Assembly (NCBI GenBank): GCA_905331475.1
Contig: CAJNYU010003219.1
Span: 372,001-436,000 of the forward strand
From: Rotaria socialis
Lineage: Eukaryota; Rotifera; Eurotatoria; Philodinida; Philodinidae
Direction of reading: 5' to 3'
Length of the DNA: 64,000 nt
How positions within the stretch are numbered: position 1 is the first letter of the stretch; every line of letters begins with the position of its first letter. Shown one piece after another: positions 1-15,000 of this stretch. A model generated the notes under the pieces. It searched no databases. It was not told the origin of the DNA and worked only from the letters and a program-made list of their open reading frames with translations. Made by a program: the position numbers and the translations under genes.

Positions 1-1612
<1,612 letters not shown>

Positions 1613-3861
1613 TTGGGTGAATCGCTATAAAATATATTCTAGAAAACCATTCTAGAAAAGTCATATTGTTTTAAATCAAATAAATCTAGCTGAAATTATT
1701 GATACTGTTTATTTGAAATATCGATATCAAGTCTCATTTTTTACTAGCGAAGTAAAACTAATCAAACAAATGTCTTCATTTCGATTTTTTTTTCATCGCT
1801 AGCGTTTATTCCATTCGAAAAAGGTAAAGTAAATGTTTCGTCAAATCTTCAATTTGGAATAATGATTGGCGATGATTGTCTTCGTTGTGTTCGATATTCA
1901 GCGACGTAGAACGAAACTCAATAATCCCTTAAAAGAAAGGAAACTTTATTTATTACAAACAAAATCGAATAAGATATGAAAGAGCCAAAGAGAGAGAACT
2001 TTACATTCTACAGCTGATAAAAATCCCTTTGCCATGCCGTAGCAATATTTTCGGGTATTTGAGCTAACTCATTCAGTTTGTCTTTCGACAAATGATGTAC
2101 AATCATGTTTAATAGTTGTCTGAACCTACACAGTATCAAAAGGTGCGTTTTTCTTCTGTTTTTCGAAACGATACTTTTTTACGATAATGTAGAACGAATA
2201 AATTTCCCAATGCATTGTGATTTACAATAAGAAACTATTGGAAATTTATACAACGAGTACAAGGAAGAGAAAGAAATGCAGCGATATCTGACAGCTAGGC
2301 AAGTCCGTACGTGTTTTTAATCTACTCGAAGGTCACAATGCAACTGCATATCAACACAGCTTTAACGTAGAAATTCGATACAATGGGATAATGTTTTGCT
2401 TGTTGATAGTTCGGATTTCTCAGCCGCATGGATGTATATGCTTTCTAGAAATATCGAATACTTTTCCATTTGTAAAAACAAAAGCATATGCCAAGATTAA
2501 ACGTATATCCATCCTCAAAGACAGCATACACTGTATATTTATAAAAACCGAGAGAGCCTATCTGAAGTGGATTATATTATCGTTGGAATTTAGCATAAAA
2601 TTAAATATTAAGCTATTGAAATGTAAATCCATGACTCACTTAAGTAGAAATGGAATTAGTACAACTTCGCCGATTCTAACTTTGGTAAAAGTCCAAATCG
2701 ATGAAGATAGAAATTGTCGTATAAGATTGTTTCGAATCTAGTAAAACTGTATCACTTAAGCTTGTATTAGGAATCTATAAAAAAAATTAAAATTGTTGAT
2801 ATGAAAACTGCTTTTTAAAGGTACATGCAGCGGTAACACGGCAAATATTCTTCTTTTCTTTCATGCCGACAATATAGGGACATAAGATTTTGATTGCCTA
2901 ATCTTCTATTGACAGAACTATTGCTACAAAAAAAAGACATCAAAATTTACTATTAAGTTTAATTCTTGACATTATTTTATTGGACACAAACTATCGTTTT
3001 AAATATCAAGGATGTACTTCAAAATATCTTAGAGTTTGATCTGCTTTTGACATTCGAAAATGGTAAGCTTGTAGGTACTATCATTTGAACTCTTGCTTCG
3101 AATTAAAAGCGAATTCTTAACAATTTACAATTTAAGAGCGTACGATAATCAGTCATGACCATTGCCGATTCATATTTTATGTTTATTCTGCCACAATCAC
3201 GAACTCATTGGATTCCGAGTACTCGAAAATTGTATCCTCTTATGTATTCAATCATAGTGCATCGATGTTTTACTTTTACATGCTCTATTTTCTTTAAGAA
3301 AGATCTATTAGACCAATCGATAATCATTGAAACTTCAGATTCTCGAAAAGAACTAATCTGTCGAAGAAATAAACTATTCTTGAGCGTATAAAACACTTGA
3401 AAACTATCGAAGTTTCGATTACTCGAGACAAAAAGTATATTGCAAGGATGATTTATACTGCTCTTGTTGTAGTAAGCATTATAGAATAACATTTTCAGCA
3501 GTATTTACTAGCACGTGATAAGAGTTGCGCTCAAAATTCACGTGTATACATAATTACGCCAGAAAATTCCGTTGATTATTATATATCGAGCATATAAATG
3601 TTATTTTTATAAATTAGTGGGACATTATAAAGGTGCATAACTGAAAGGAAATCGTCTTCTATATTCTATGTTAATTTCTTATAGATTCGTTAAAAAAATG
3701 AAGCCCTTTACGTTTCCTAAGAAAAAGATGATCCTCTCAAGCGTTCATTTATTTGAAAACTACGAAAAATTATGAAAAATAGTAGTTGAATAAAAACAAG
3801 CGACCAATCACGAATAATATTTTTGATGGATAAGAGTCATTAAAGATTTTCGATGTATTGT
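1613..3861. other. Intergenic stretch with one possible terminal exon
   Basis: No gene is firmly supported in this 2.2-kb stretch. On the minus strand near 2006-2128 an AG acceptor is followed by an open 38-codon frame ending in a stop (it includes LLNMIVHHLSKDKLNELAQI). This looks like a last exon, but I could not link it to upstream exons. A second minus-strand open frame at 3205-3492 matches no family I know. The plus-strand frame at 2391-2741 has composition typical of chance. Confidence 0.35.
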
Positions 3862-4958
3862 TCATTTCTTTTTCTGACTTTCCAAAGGTAATCCAGCGTT
3901 GAGTCTCGCGACATCACCTACTACTGACCAATCCATATCTTTCAATCCGTTTCCCATTGCTGTAACCATCTGCTCTCTCATAACACTACAAAATGGAAGA
4001 GGAACACCAACTTGATCACCTGCGTTTAACATTGTATTGACATCTTTTAAACCTCCTTCGACTCCAAAGCCTTCTCCCGGTGACCGTTCATAATTTCGAT
4101 CTCGAACACGAGCTTCATAGGCCAGTAGACTTGGATGTGAATAGAAAGTGCCAAGTATTTGATGAGTGATATTATGATCAATGCCCCAACGTTCATTGAA
4201 TGCATATACTTGACCGAAGAGTGAAATATTTGCAGCAAGAACCATATTTCCTGTTAATTTGATCACATTTGCTTGTGCAGGACTATCGCCAACAATAATC
4301 GTTGCTCCCCCAGAATATGTTTCAATGACAGCTCGAGCACGTTCAATGGCATCATGATTACCACCTAAGAAACTTCTCAGCTGTCCTTTAGTTGCGACAT
4401 CTGGACGTCCGAAAACCTAATGAAAGAATCGAACTGCAAATAAGTTCTATTGGATAATACATACAGGTCCTGCAATGTAAAAAGCTCCATGTTGTTTGTG
4501 TAATTCTTCCAGCTGAGTAGCAGCATTTGGACTAATAGTTGTAGTATTGACATGTACGGCATTTTTTTGAATTCCCATAAGATATCCATTTTCTCCTGAA
4601 AATTCAAAATTTGTGCTTGTTTTTCTCAAGTAAATTCCATTAACCTTGAGCTGCTTCCAAACATGACTTATCATCGAATAGACAACTGATAATCACATCA
4701 GCATTTGCAACAGCTTCACGAAGATTTACTGCTAGATGTGCACCAGCATCTTTTAAATCCTAAAAATAAAATTTTTTTTGCTTTTTCTTGGAAATTTAGT
4801 TTTCTGGTGTATCAGTCTCTTTTATTAACATTTGCTTTTGCACTTGTACGATTCCAAACAGTAAGTTGAAAGCCTTTATTCAGAATATTTTTTGCCATTG
4901 CATTACCCATACTACCAAGACCAAGAAAGCTAACTTTGATTAATGGTGATGTAGCCAT
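3862..4958 (-). CDS. Beta-hydroxyacid dehydrogenase (3-hydroxyisobutyrate dehydrogenase / GLYR1-like)
   Basis: This is an NAD(P)-dependent dehydrogenase of the 6PGDH / 3-hydroxyisobutyrate dehydrogenase superfamily; the substrate is not determinable. The start at 4958 gives MATSPLIKVSFLGLGSMGN, whose GLGSMG is the Rossmann dinucleotide-binding glycine motif, and VWNRT follows beta-2. Further exons give NADVIISCLFDD, then VNTTTISPNAA and AFYIAGPV, the substrate-binding region. The C-terminal helical domain (NAD_binding_11) begins at GDSPAQANVIKLTGNM, with the catalytic Lys of the KLTGNM motif present. There are four exons with introns of about 45-75 bp. It lacks the PWWP domain of GLYR1, so it is the plain dehydrogenase form. 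No mitochondrial leader is obvious. Confidence 0.88.
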
Positions 4959-5155
4959 GTCGATAATCTAAAATTGATTAATTATATAATAGATACTTAA
5001 CCAAGTCCAATTTTCTCATAGGCAATAGTGCCTTCCGTAACAATCAGTATTCTACGCTTAAACTGTATTCATAACAATGTTTAGAAATCTACCTATTAGT
5101 TAAATGCACAAATTGAAAAAAGAAAATGATAAATTTCTACGTAACACTAATTATA

Positions 5156-6072
5156 CTCAGTGTTTCCAATGGAAATCTAAAACAAAATGTACTGTACACT
5201 CTGTTTTTTTATGAACAAAGTGTACATTACACTTTACTTTTTTCAGCAAAGTATATCAAAGTGTACAAGAGCCCAATTTTCGCCATTTTTTATCTCATGA
5301 AATAAGCATTTTGATCGCTAGAGAACAAAAAAAAATATTATACTTGATTATTTTAAAACTATATGCGGCTTTGAAGCTTCAGAGATCAAGGAAATCAGAG
5401 TGTAAATCAATATTCTGTACATTTTGCTTCCGCTGTGTACCACTGTTCCTAATAGGAATCTGAAATAGAATGTATAAATAAAGTACGCTAGTTTTGAGCA
5501 TTATGGTTTCGTACACTTTGTTTCACGGATTAAAGTGTATATGACGCTAGAAAGTGAATTGCTAGCCATACAAGAAAATTTCTATGCAAAGTTACTCTTA
5601 TTTTATTTCATACGTTGATGATCGCACGAAAATTTTTAATTTACAAAACGTGAAAAATGCTCATACTTTTTCATCGGTATGATGATGATGATGCAAAAGT
5701 ATGAGTAAAAAGTTAAGATTTTCTAGTGGTGAAAAATCTTCAAATTTAAACTACAACAAAGCCATTTTCAGGTGATTCTAGCGTTTTGTTTTTCTTTTAT
5801 TGTTTTCTTCAACAATACTTTCAGTTCGCTTTACACTCATATGAAATAATAAAGAAGCTATATACTAAGTTATATGACATATATATTGGATGAAACGCAA
5901 AGTTTTGATCACATTCAATAAATATATTTCTTTTAATTATAAAGGCATGCAAATTTTCGTAAAAGTTACTCTGTAAAAAGGAAAGCCAGCGGGTACGCAG
6001 TACACACTATTTTTATCTTCAGTGTGTAAAACAATGTGTAAATTCTATTTCATTAGGATTAGGAACACTCAT
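5156..6072. mobile_element. Non-autonomous TIR element (MITE), possibly nested, TA-flanked
   Basis: The left end reads CTCAGTGTTTCC and the right end, reverse-complemented, reads ATGAGTGTTCC. Both are flanked by TA. The similarity continues inward for about 35 bp as a diverged copy ending in AAT(G/T)TACA-like sequence. An internal end near 5440 (CACTGTTCCTAATAGG) in the same orientation as the left end suggests that one copy sits inside or beside another. No transposase frame is present. The TA target site points to the Tc1/mariner group (inference). Confidence 0.55.
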
Positions 6073-6445
6073 TATACATCATCTTCTTCTCCGTCTCATT
6101 GCTTTGATTGGATGTTTCGTTGCTCGAATAGAGATGTTTAAACGTAGTTGCGCTACACGCCAACTTTTCTTCTTCTTCTTGTTGATAATTTAAGAAATTC
6201 GATTTTCATAGAAGTTTACTATCTAATTCAAATAAATAATTTAATCATATCAATGAATATTGATTTATATCTTACGTGATGATGAAGGTGGCGCTAAACA
6301 TTCTCGTCTTTATTATATATGTTATATTAGTCGTTAACTCGGAGAAACTCACAGAGGAGGAAAACATGAATGTAGCTTAGCACTTTATTATTCTTTGTGT
6401 TTTTGTAGAAATCTTTCGCCATTTATTAAAATTATATAGAAAAAA

Positions 6446-7418
6446 ATGGGCTCTCAAATTAGCAAAATTGAAGATAATGTTCAAGATTTCTATAAAAAGA
6501 CGTGGCCACAAGCTTGGTACTTATCTAAATTGTGTTTCTTGAACGATAATATATATTTTATTGTTATTCAGGTACTTAGCTCCCTCATTTCTTACAGCAC
6601 TAGGTACGGTTGGCTATGTTGGATATGCATTTTCGCAAACCAAAGCTGTACCATCGTCATCAAATCTTTCGTTTTTACATTTGGTTGGTGTTGCTGGTAA
6701 ATATATATATATATATATTTCTATTTAAAAAATATCTCGATCAATTATGTATTTTAGGTGGATTTGGTATTAGTTTTTGGGTAACAGTTGTACATGGTTA
6801 GAATCAAATTTTCATATGAATAATTAATTATTCCTCTTGTTGCCGAATAGGTCGTGCTATTCAACGCATGTTAACTCGCCAAGAATTTGCTACTGTTCAA
6901 TCACATTTATCATCGGTTTATTTTGCTTCATCGACAATTTTATCTAGTCTAAGTTTGAGTACATTTTTACTACGTCATCCAGCTAATACATGGTCGAAAG
7001 AAGCAAAACATTTAGTTCGTTTTGAAAAACTACACAAAACAAAAACCTCCATTTTCTATTTAAATAGGGTATTGCTTTATTTGTTGCATTGGCTGCTGCT
7101 GAATTAAATACTCTTATACTCAATCCATTGGTAACAAATTTAATGTTTGACCGTAATAATATTGAATTTTTACAAGCTGCAAAAGTATGTATTTCAATGA
7201 ATTAATATATATATATATATATTCAGTAAATAATGTAAATCGATTTTGTTTAGACAACGGAAGATATCGATCGATTACGCCGTGATGATCAAAAATATCG
7301 ACTTGTCAATAATAAATTTGATTTATTTCATTCCATCTCAATGGTATCGGGTTTAGTCTATCATGGTGTCCAATGGTATCATCTATTCTTTCTTGCTGAC
7401 AAATGTTTAGTCCTGTAA
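6446..7418 (+). CDS. TMEM205: TMEM205-like multi-pass membrane protein
   Basis: This is a membrane protein of the TMEM205 (DUF4149) family, whose molecular role is poorly defined. The spliced product starts MGSQISKIEDNVQDFY, then has a first hydrophobic segment (FLTALGTVGYVGYAF). The family core follows: FLHLVGVAGGFGISFWVTVV, a second segment with VQSHLSSVYFASSTI, a third around FVALAAAELNTLIL, and the charged DRLRRDDQKY. The last segment ends QWYHLFFLADKCLVL. Five or six exons are separated by small AT-rich introns, several carrying TA runs (6701-6718, 7206-7220). Human TMEM205 is 189 aa; this one carries an extra N-terminal segment of about 50 residues. The start is the first ATG of the open frame, after an A-rich context. 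Confidence 0.85.
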
Positions 7419-9104
7419 AATATATGGATGAAACATCGTCTCCTGAATCCCGCCTATTGTAAACATTTGGCTTTTTTCTGTAGACGCTTAGCGTGAATTT
7501 GTATATCCTTATTAATCCAACCAATTTATGTTCACTGGATCATTATTGTATCGCTAGTCATTCTTTGTATTAAATAGAATTAGACATACAATTTAATCCC
7601 ATAGTATGTTGTAATAATTTTAAATTTTAAACGGTAATGCGTATGCATATAAATGATTAGGTCTGAAAATTTATTTCTTCTTAGCCAAATAGTAGATGTT
7701 ATTAGCATAAAAGATTACTATCGGGAAATTTGGGCTCTTTCGTCATCATTTCACCGACACCACACGGATTGAAAAGCATCAATTTCGAATATAGATTTCT
7801 ACAGGACAAAATAAACGTATCTGACAGTAATAACCTATTTTCCGCGTCCGTTCTATTAAATCTTGAAAATTAATTTTCTACGCCGAAGAGCGTCAAAAGA
7901 ATGTTTTGATAGATCGTGTAAAGATCGATTGTTGCATTTTGTTTTTGATGTTATTTAGGCAGACTATCATCTATCATTGAATTATGTAAATACATGCTAA
8001 ATAAACATCAACATAAATCGACAAAATTTATTGTCGAAGAAAAAAAAACATAATTGTTAAGGTTCAAAAATTCGAAAACTGATCTCGTAAATAAGATTCA
8101 GTTTTTCATCAGATGATTTGTCACCTGTGTAGCTCATCTATTTGAAGTATTTTCCTATAGCCCTTTTATACAACAAAACTATTTGCAGTTTGTCAAGATA
8201 ATCATAGCCGTACACATAAATTTATCTTGTGATGATATGCAAATTAATTGTTTTACTTATGATAGTTCGAGATCTATCTAATAAAAGGTCAATTGTTCGT
8301 TATTTTTTATCTGATTTGATTAAACCTTGATGTCTCTATCGATTGAAATGATAAGTTTGCTGCATTTATCTGGCACATAGTGCTGATAATTTGTTAAATT
8401 TCAAGAAACAATAGAAAAAAAACTTTTTTGTTTTCCCTAATGATTTTATCAATTTGATTGATGAAGGTTTTTTTTTGCTACAAATAGGATCTTTCTGAAA
8501 GTCTATATTATTTTCTATTCATGGACAGCTGCGTGAAGCCTATCAGAAATTTTCAAGAGAAAGAAATAGTATGGCTATAAATAGCTTAAAGAGAGATTGA
8601 AAAACGAATGGAAAGCAAAAATTACTTCCGCCGATTGTCAAAATCCGACTGGTACAATTTCTACGAGATTTGATTAGTAAATGTTTTTGAGAAAAGAGAC
8701 TATTCTCTCTCGACCAAAAATCTTTGACTTAAGTTATCATTAGTTGAGTCATATTTTCTGTGAGCCAGTCATAAGTCGTTATTTCAGGCTAAGCAAAACA
8801 AACCTATTGAGACCTGATAATTCAATACAAGAATCTCTTTTATCTGGTATTTATCTCAAAAGAATCTATTCGTCATTCTACAACTTACCGGGATAAAACC
8901 TTTATGAAAATTCTTGCTTTCTTTTCATTTGCCTTGTACTTATAAACCGAAAACGAATATTATGATGATTCAACAGACTGAGTCATCTAGTTCGTGTTTT
9001 GTCCACGTCAACAATTTACGCAATATAATCGTCACATGGAAAGCAACATATAAAGGTGGATGACCAGGTAAGAATGCTAGACATTCATATTTTCAAGCAC
9101 TATC
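7419..9104. other. Intergenic stretch, nothing recognised
   Basis: This AT-rich 1.7 kb lies between the TMEM205-like gene and the Rab gene. I saw no convincing coding exon, TIR pair or tandem repeat. It presumably holds the 3' UTR of the first gene and the promoter of the second. Confidence 0.5.
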
Positions 9105-9865
9105 ATGTCATGGAATAATGCAAATGATGTTGAATATAATTATTTATTCAAAATCCTAATTATTGGTGATAGTGGAGTTGGGTATATATCTAATTCTATC
9201 GTATTCTGTTGAACAAAGCTTTTTTTCTCTTTAGAAAAACAGCTATTTTACAACGCTTTTCTCAAAATTGTTTCTCAACTGAATATTTAGCTACTATCGG
9301 TGTCGGTAAGTAATTTCAATTGATAACAATTTCATATCTCTACTTTGTTTTTCTGATAAAAATAGATTTTCAAATTCGAGAAATTGATGTGAATTCAAAA
9401 CGTTGTAAATTACAAGTATGGGATACAGCTGGCCAAGATCGTTTTAAATGTGTTGTATCATCATTTTATCGTGGTGCACACGGTGTTATGGTCTGTTTTG
9501 ATATAACTGATCCGGACAGTTTTCGTAATGTCAACAATTGGCTTGAAGAAGTAAAAAGATACTGTCAAGAGAACACACCTGTTTATCTTGTCGGTACAAA
9601 ATCTGATTTACAAGCAAAACGTATGATTACTTATTCAACAATAAAAGCATATGCTGACGAAAAAAACATTTCCTATATTGAAACAAGCTCAAAAACAAGT
9701 CAAAATGTTGATAATTGCTTCATTAGTTTTGCAACTGAATTAGTCAAACATTCTGATGAATGGAAACAGCCACCCCATATAGAAAAAACAATAATTCCAT
9801 TACCACCTGATACAAACCCGGTCACCGATGGTGGTTGTTTTGGAGGAAAATCATGTACTATTTAA
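9105..9865 (+). CDS. Rab-family small GTPase, divergent C-terminus
   Basis: This is a small GTPase of the Rab family, expected to act in membrane traffic. Start ATG 9105 gives MSWNNANDVEYNYLFKILI, followed by the P-loop GDSGVGKT (split by an intron between GVG and KT). The switch I end is ATIGVDFQIREI, switch II WDTAGQDRFK, and the base-recognition motifs TKSD and ETSSK. Two features depart from the family. The usual NKxD is TKSD, and the C-terminus ends GGKSCTI. That places the last Cys third from the end, so it is neither a Rab CC/CXC nor a proper CaaX box. Three exons are used. The fold is closest to the Rab1/8/10/35 group, but I cannot assign an orthologue. Confidence 0.88.
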
Positions 9866-10454
9866 ATACTGACAGAATTTCGTTTAGTTGACTTTTATCT
9901 ATATGAATTTTCAGTGTTAAAACTCTGAGAATGAGCCAATTTTGTGATAACATGTTTGCATTATATTTTTCTGAAGTAGTTTATAAACGAAACATTTCAC
10001 AAATTTTCCGTTTCAGTTCCCTTGGCCGGTCAAAATAAGTTTTGCAAGAGGTACAGCAATTTCATTTCATTTTCTAATTCAAATCCTTGCTAGTCAACCT
10101 CACAAAAAACCCATCAGGTTAAGAGACATGACTCGTTTAAATGCTTATCTGATAAGCAACTTTGTTGGTATTTTACAATAGAAAATGGGCGCTGTTTTCA
10201 CGTTCAAAACAAAGCCTACTTTTATTACATTTTAATACTGTGAAACATGCAAAATAAACGTCTAGTATACAAATAAAAAACATGCCATCTCACAAATAAA
10301 TATTGGGCGATTTCGACAGTAACAGAATATGAAATACTGAATTTGCGGGACTGAATGAACATGTTAGAGGTATTTCATGAGATAGGCAGCAAAAATAAAA
10401 TTAAGAAAAAAATACTTGACCTGTTCATATCACAGAACAAACATACAGGACACT
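9866..10454. other. Intergenic stretch between convergent genes
   Basis: AT-rich sequence between the Rab stop and the 3' end of the ceramidase gene. It contains AATAAA-like poly(A) signals on both strands. No gene or repeat was recognised. Confidence 0.5.
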
Positions 10455-11915
10455 CTAAACAATTGATTTTGTTATGAGATTATTCGTTGATGGTGATGGC
10501 GATGACGATAAATAATTTGTATCATCGTGAAATTGTAAATATGGCAAAGTAAACCAACCCCAATTTTCATTTGGCCATACGTGTACAACAAGATTGGCCT
10601 GCGGATATTGATGTTTCACAATTAAATATGCACAGACAACAATCGCTTCGTTACTACTAAATAAAATTATTACATGCCATATGGAATGTAAATAAGGAAA
10701 TGAGATTGAAATCCAAAATGAACAAAACATGCGATCACTGAGCCATATCGTAACAGCCACAACCCACATTCCTATACAATGAATACCAAGATTTTTAATA
10801 CGACGATTATCGCATCTAAAAAGAAATGAATGATGATAATAATGATGAAAAGACAATGTTAGTCGACGTCATACCTCGAAAGATGTAAAAGCATGAATCC
10901 AATTGCTGGTAAACCGAGAATCATTAGAGCAAATGAGTTTGCATATGGATAAACTACTGTAAGACAAGTTATGGCTACAGTGATCATAATGCAACTGTAG
11001 ATAAATCGCTTTCTAAATTAAAATTGACTCAATTCAATGTCGGAATATTCTACGAATGCAGTTAAAAAAATTAATTACCGTTGAACACGTAATGATTGAG
11101 GTAAATAAACTGCCGGTAAAAATAGTCCATAGCCTGCCATAAGTACCCACAGAATACATATTTCATCGATTAGCTGTCCAGCCTATGAAGAAATTCGATA
11201 AGTTCTGATTTTCTAATTTCACAGAAAAGGCTTACAAGACTCAGTGTAGCATGAAAATAAATTGAACCGATGCCAATAACAATTAATAAAAGCCAAAGTA
11301 CTGTTATACCATTTGCAATTCGTCTTGAATAGGATGAAAATAATATAATCGAGAATGGTGGAACCAAAAAGAAGAATATATTGGAAACCTCAAAAATAAA
11401 AAAAATGAAGAAATATATTTAAATACAAGTAAATATATCAAAAACTAAAATGTCCACAAATACACAAAAAATATATTTATAGGCTTAATCTAATCTTTTT
11501 TTTTTTAAATTCAAAACATAACGAGCTAATCGATACTGAATAATAAGCAAAATAAAAAATAGGAACATATGATCATGCATTTACATATGTAAAAATGAGC
11601 AATCCCAAGAGTAAAAAAAATGTTTAACGAATTACCTTTTACCAATCGATTTAGAATATTAGCCTGTAATACAAATATAACAAATAATCATATCAGTGTG
11701 AGTTATTTGAGTGTTATTTATTTCGGGTTATGTAAGAAAAGTTCAAACATTTCACAGAACTCAAAAAAAGAATATTTGTATATATGTGCACATACTGTAT
11801 TCCAAAATTCGGCTATATATTGACTGACAACATAATTTGGTTCACACCAATCGACGTCACTGGAACCAAGACGAAATGGACTATCATTTATTTTATTTGC
11901 ATCGAAAGTGGACAT
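10455..11915 (-). CDS. Alkaline ceramidase (ACER family)
   Basis: This seven-pass ER/Golgi enzyme hydrolyses ceramide to sphingosine and fatty acid. The start at 11915 gives MSTFDANKINDSPFRLG, followed by SSDVDWCEPNYV, the family's N-terminal Asp-rich Ca-binding segment. The catalytic zinc-site signatures are all visible: SIYFH (SxxxH) followed by ATLSLAGQLIDEI with its Asp, and HSIWH (HxxxH) near the end. Hydrophobic segments such as VLWLLLIVIGIG and CIMITVAITCLTVVY fit seven helices. The tail is Ser/Pro-rich. There are about five exons; the first junction (NT|VSNIFFLVPPF) is phase-consistent. It lies convergent to the Rab gene and is followed upstream, in the same orientation, by DTL. Confidence 0.9.
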
Positions 11916-12085
11916 TTTCGAATGAAATATAAATTGATATCTAGAAATATATGACCGAATTTCATTAATTGTGTTTTAAACAAAAAAAATATATATATAT
12001 ATATATGAAGAAAAAAATCTGACTTATGTACATCGAATAAGAAAGTAATACATATATACAAGTGTATCTGACTGAAATTGCTTAT

Positions 12086-15000
12086 TCACTGGGAAAGAAC
12101 AAGAGTTGCAAGTGTGTCAAGTGTTTGTTGTTTATCTGATGAATAACGTCGATTATTATTATTATTACTATTTGATAAGAATCCATCTGATTTCGATAAT
12201 AAATAATTTGCTTGTTGTTCATCAACAATTGACGTTCGATTATCAATAGTTGACATGGATTTAAACAGTGTTAATTGTGAATCATCAAAAATCCATTCGG
12301 ACGAACGACATAAACGTTTCGATGCTTGTTCGTTGGTATTATCGCGACGATTTTCATCATTTTCTGATACCGTTCTTTTTCGACTACTATTGTAAATTGT
12401 TTTATCTGCTAAAGAATATTTCCGTTTGGATGTACACGATAATAAACGTGTTGGAGAATAAGCTGTATGAAAGACTGATGAAAGAATTGCTTTACGATTT
12501 GTTAAACCATATTGACGTTGCCGTAGAAGTGTAGCAATATTATGCGATTGATTGTTTACAGAATAGATATTTGGTAATGAAGGTGACAATGTGGAAATTT
12601 CATTATCCAATGATAGTGACCAAAGACGAACTTGGAAATCATCAGAACACGTAATAAACTATTTGAAATAAAGAAAATAATAAATCTTATATTTATCAGC
12701 AGTTAAATCTTACTGAAAATGGGTTTGTTGGATGATAAGCAATAGCAGTTACTTCTTCAAAATTATGTTCGATTTTCATCGGTTCTATTCGTGGTTGATT
12801 AACCTAAATAAATAATGAAGATTTTATATAAGAACAACATTTTGCTTTAGTTAATCCTCAACGAATAGGCCAATGAAATTTCTTTATCCCCTGTTTCAAG
12901 ACTTACTCGATAAATATATGCATAAAAATCACTAGAACCGGTTAATAAAAGTTGATCATGTGGACTAAGAGCTATTTTAATATTGAACGACCCGACACGA
13001 TGTCCTGTATAAGATTGAATTTTCGACGACGATACATAAACATCTTCGCGAAGATCAAATTGATATATTTTGCTATTTGTACAATTAGCAAAAAGTACCA
13101 TTCGATTCGAATCCATTTTCATATCAGAAAAACCGGTGAGACGATTGATTGATTTAACATCATCATTGGGTACGCAAAGCATACGCTTTGGTTTGGGCGT
13201 ATGATTTGTATTTAAACGTGAATATGTATAACGAAGGTCCCAAACTTTAAGTGCACTAATAAAAGAAACAGCAAAAACGCACTTTAAGAACAAATGATAT
13301 TAATCCATAATTTACCTATCAGCACAAGCACATGAATATAAATTATGTTCATCTTGAAATTCTACGGCTGTTACGCTACGTGTATCTTTCTAAAAGTAGA
13401 AAATAATAATAACAATCGAATGATTTGAAAGAACAACTCACTCGTGCTGATTTTTGCAATGCTGTCGAACTTATATGAGCACAAGCGATTGAACTAATAG
13501 GATGTAAAGCGCCTTCTATAATCGAAAAAAAAATTTTTTTAAATAGGAAATTCTATGTAAATTGTACTTACGCTTCTTTGAATAACGTCGGTCGTAAATA
13601 TTAATTATAGAATCTCGGCCACCTGTTGCTAGAACATCTAAAATTCATAGTAATCTTGACTGAAGAGAACGATAATTGTGAAGAAAATTACTTGTACTAT
13701 AGTATAGTTTACATACACTCCGTACACTCATGGTATGGCCACGTAATAAATCTATTTCGCCACCTGTTTCAGTATCATAAATTACTGTTGTTTGGTCACC
13801 CGATGTTGCACATAACAATCTATCGCTTATCCAGGCAATAGCAAATATACATTGTGAATGGCATGTCAATTCTAATGAAAAAACGTGTCAAGTATTAAAG
13901 AAGTTTTACTCAGCGTCAAAAATTCTATTATCTAAGGTTGATCTACAGGAAGTAGAAGAGAAAAAATGCGAGAAATTACAAAATCAAATTCGCACGACTC
14001 CGAAAAAGATTTTACTGATGTATTAGAGAAGAATAATGTTTCACTTTTTTTCTCCTAGAGAGATAAACACATCATCGAATGGAAAAAAAGGAGATTCTTT
14101 TCTCTCTTTTGACTTCATGAACATAGAAAAATTATGTTTTATAATTTTTTACTCCTTGAGATTTTCCACCTGAGAGGCATATCTGAGAAGAATACTAAAT
14201 AAGAGTTTAATTACTAGTTGAAACAAACTAAATGAATGGGCTTGCAATAATTCGTTACCGTAAACAATAGATATATGCTTGTAATTTTGGAAGCATGTGT
14301 ACGACGTCGTTTTTGTTTTTAGCTGGATGATATAAAAAAATCCTTTTTCTTTATTACAGCACTAACAAAGATTTCTTAGTTTACCCTTTCACGAATATGC
14401 ACTTTTTCTTTGTAAATGTCAAGTAAAGAAAAGAAAAAGCATTATAAGGTATTGTGAAGTATAATAAACTGAATTAGATTTGCCCTAAAATTTCTCTCCT
14501 TCTATAGATAGCTTAATAAAACAAGAGCAACTCTTCATGTCTTCCGAAACCAATTCTAATGATACTTCTAAAATATATATACTTTACCTTTGACTAATTT
14601 GAGGTTATCGTTATAGGTTGAATAAATACGTATTTTACCATTATCGTAGCTGATCGCACATAAGTCATTATCTAAAAATAAAATGTGGTTGAAATCATCC
14701 GTCGTAAAAAGTAAAAATTAAAAATAATTTAATCATATACCGGGTGTCACAAAATTTTTGCGACTTTTTTTCTCTTGCAAATATTCTGATACGCAGATAA
14801 CACACGATTCTAAAGTTCTCATCAGCAGATACAAAATTCAATTCTCTACAAACTAATGTTAACTTTACTTTAAAACAATGAACCAAAAAATATTTATTGG
14901 TTAATGTATGTGACTCATCGAATAACAATTATTTCCTACTCAATCTTTTATATATTTCCAACGTTCTTTTCAAATTCTAAGAATGCATCTAAGAAGCTCG

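Noticed and set aside
2391-2741. A 116-codon open frame on the plus strand
   Set aside because: It has no recognisable family, an Ile/Lys/Leu-rich composition typical of AT-rich chance frames, and no splice partners.
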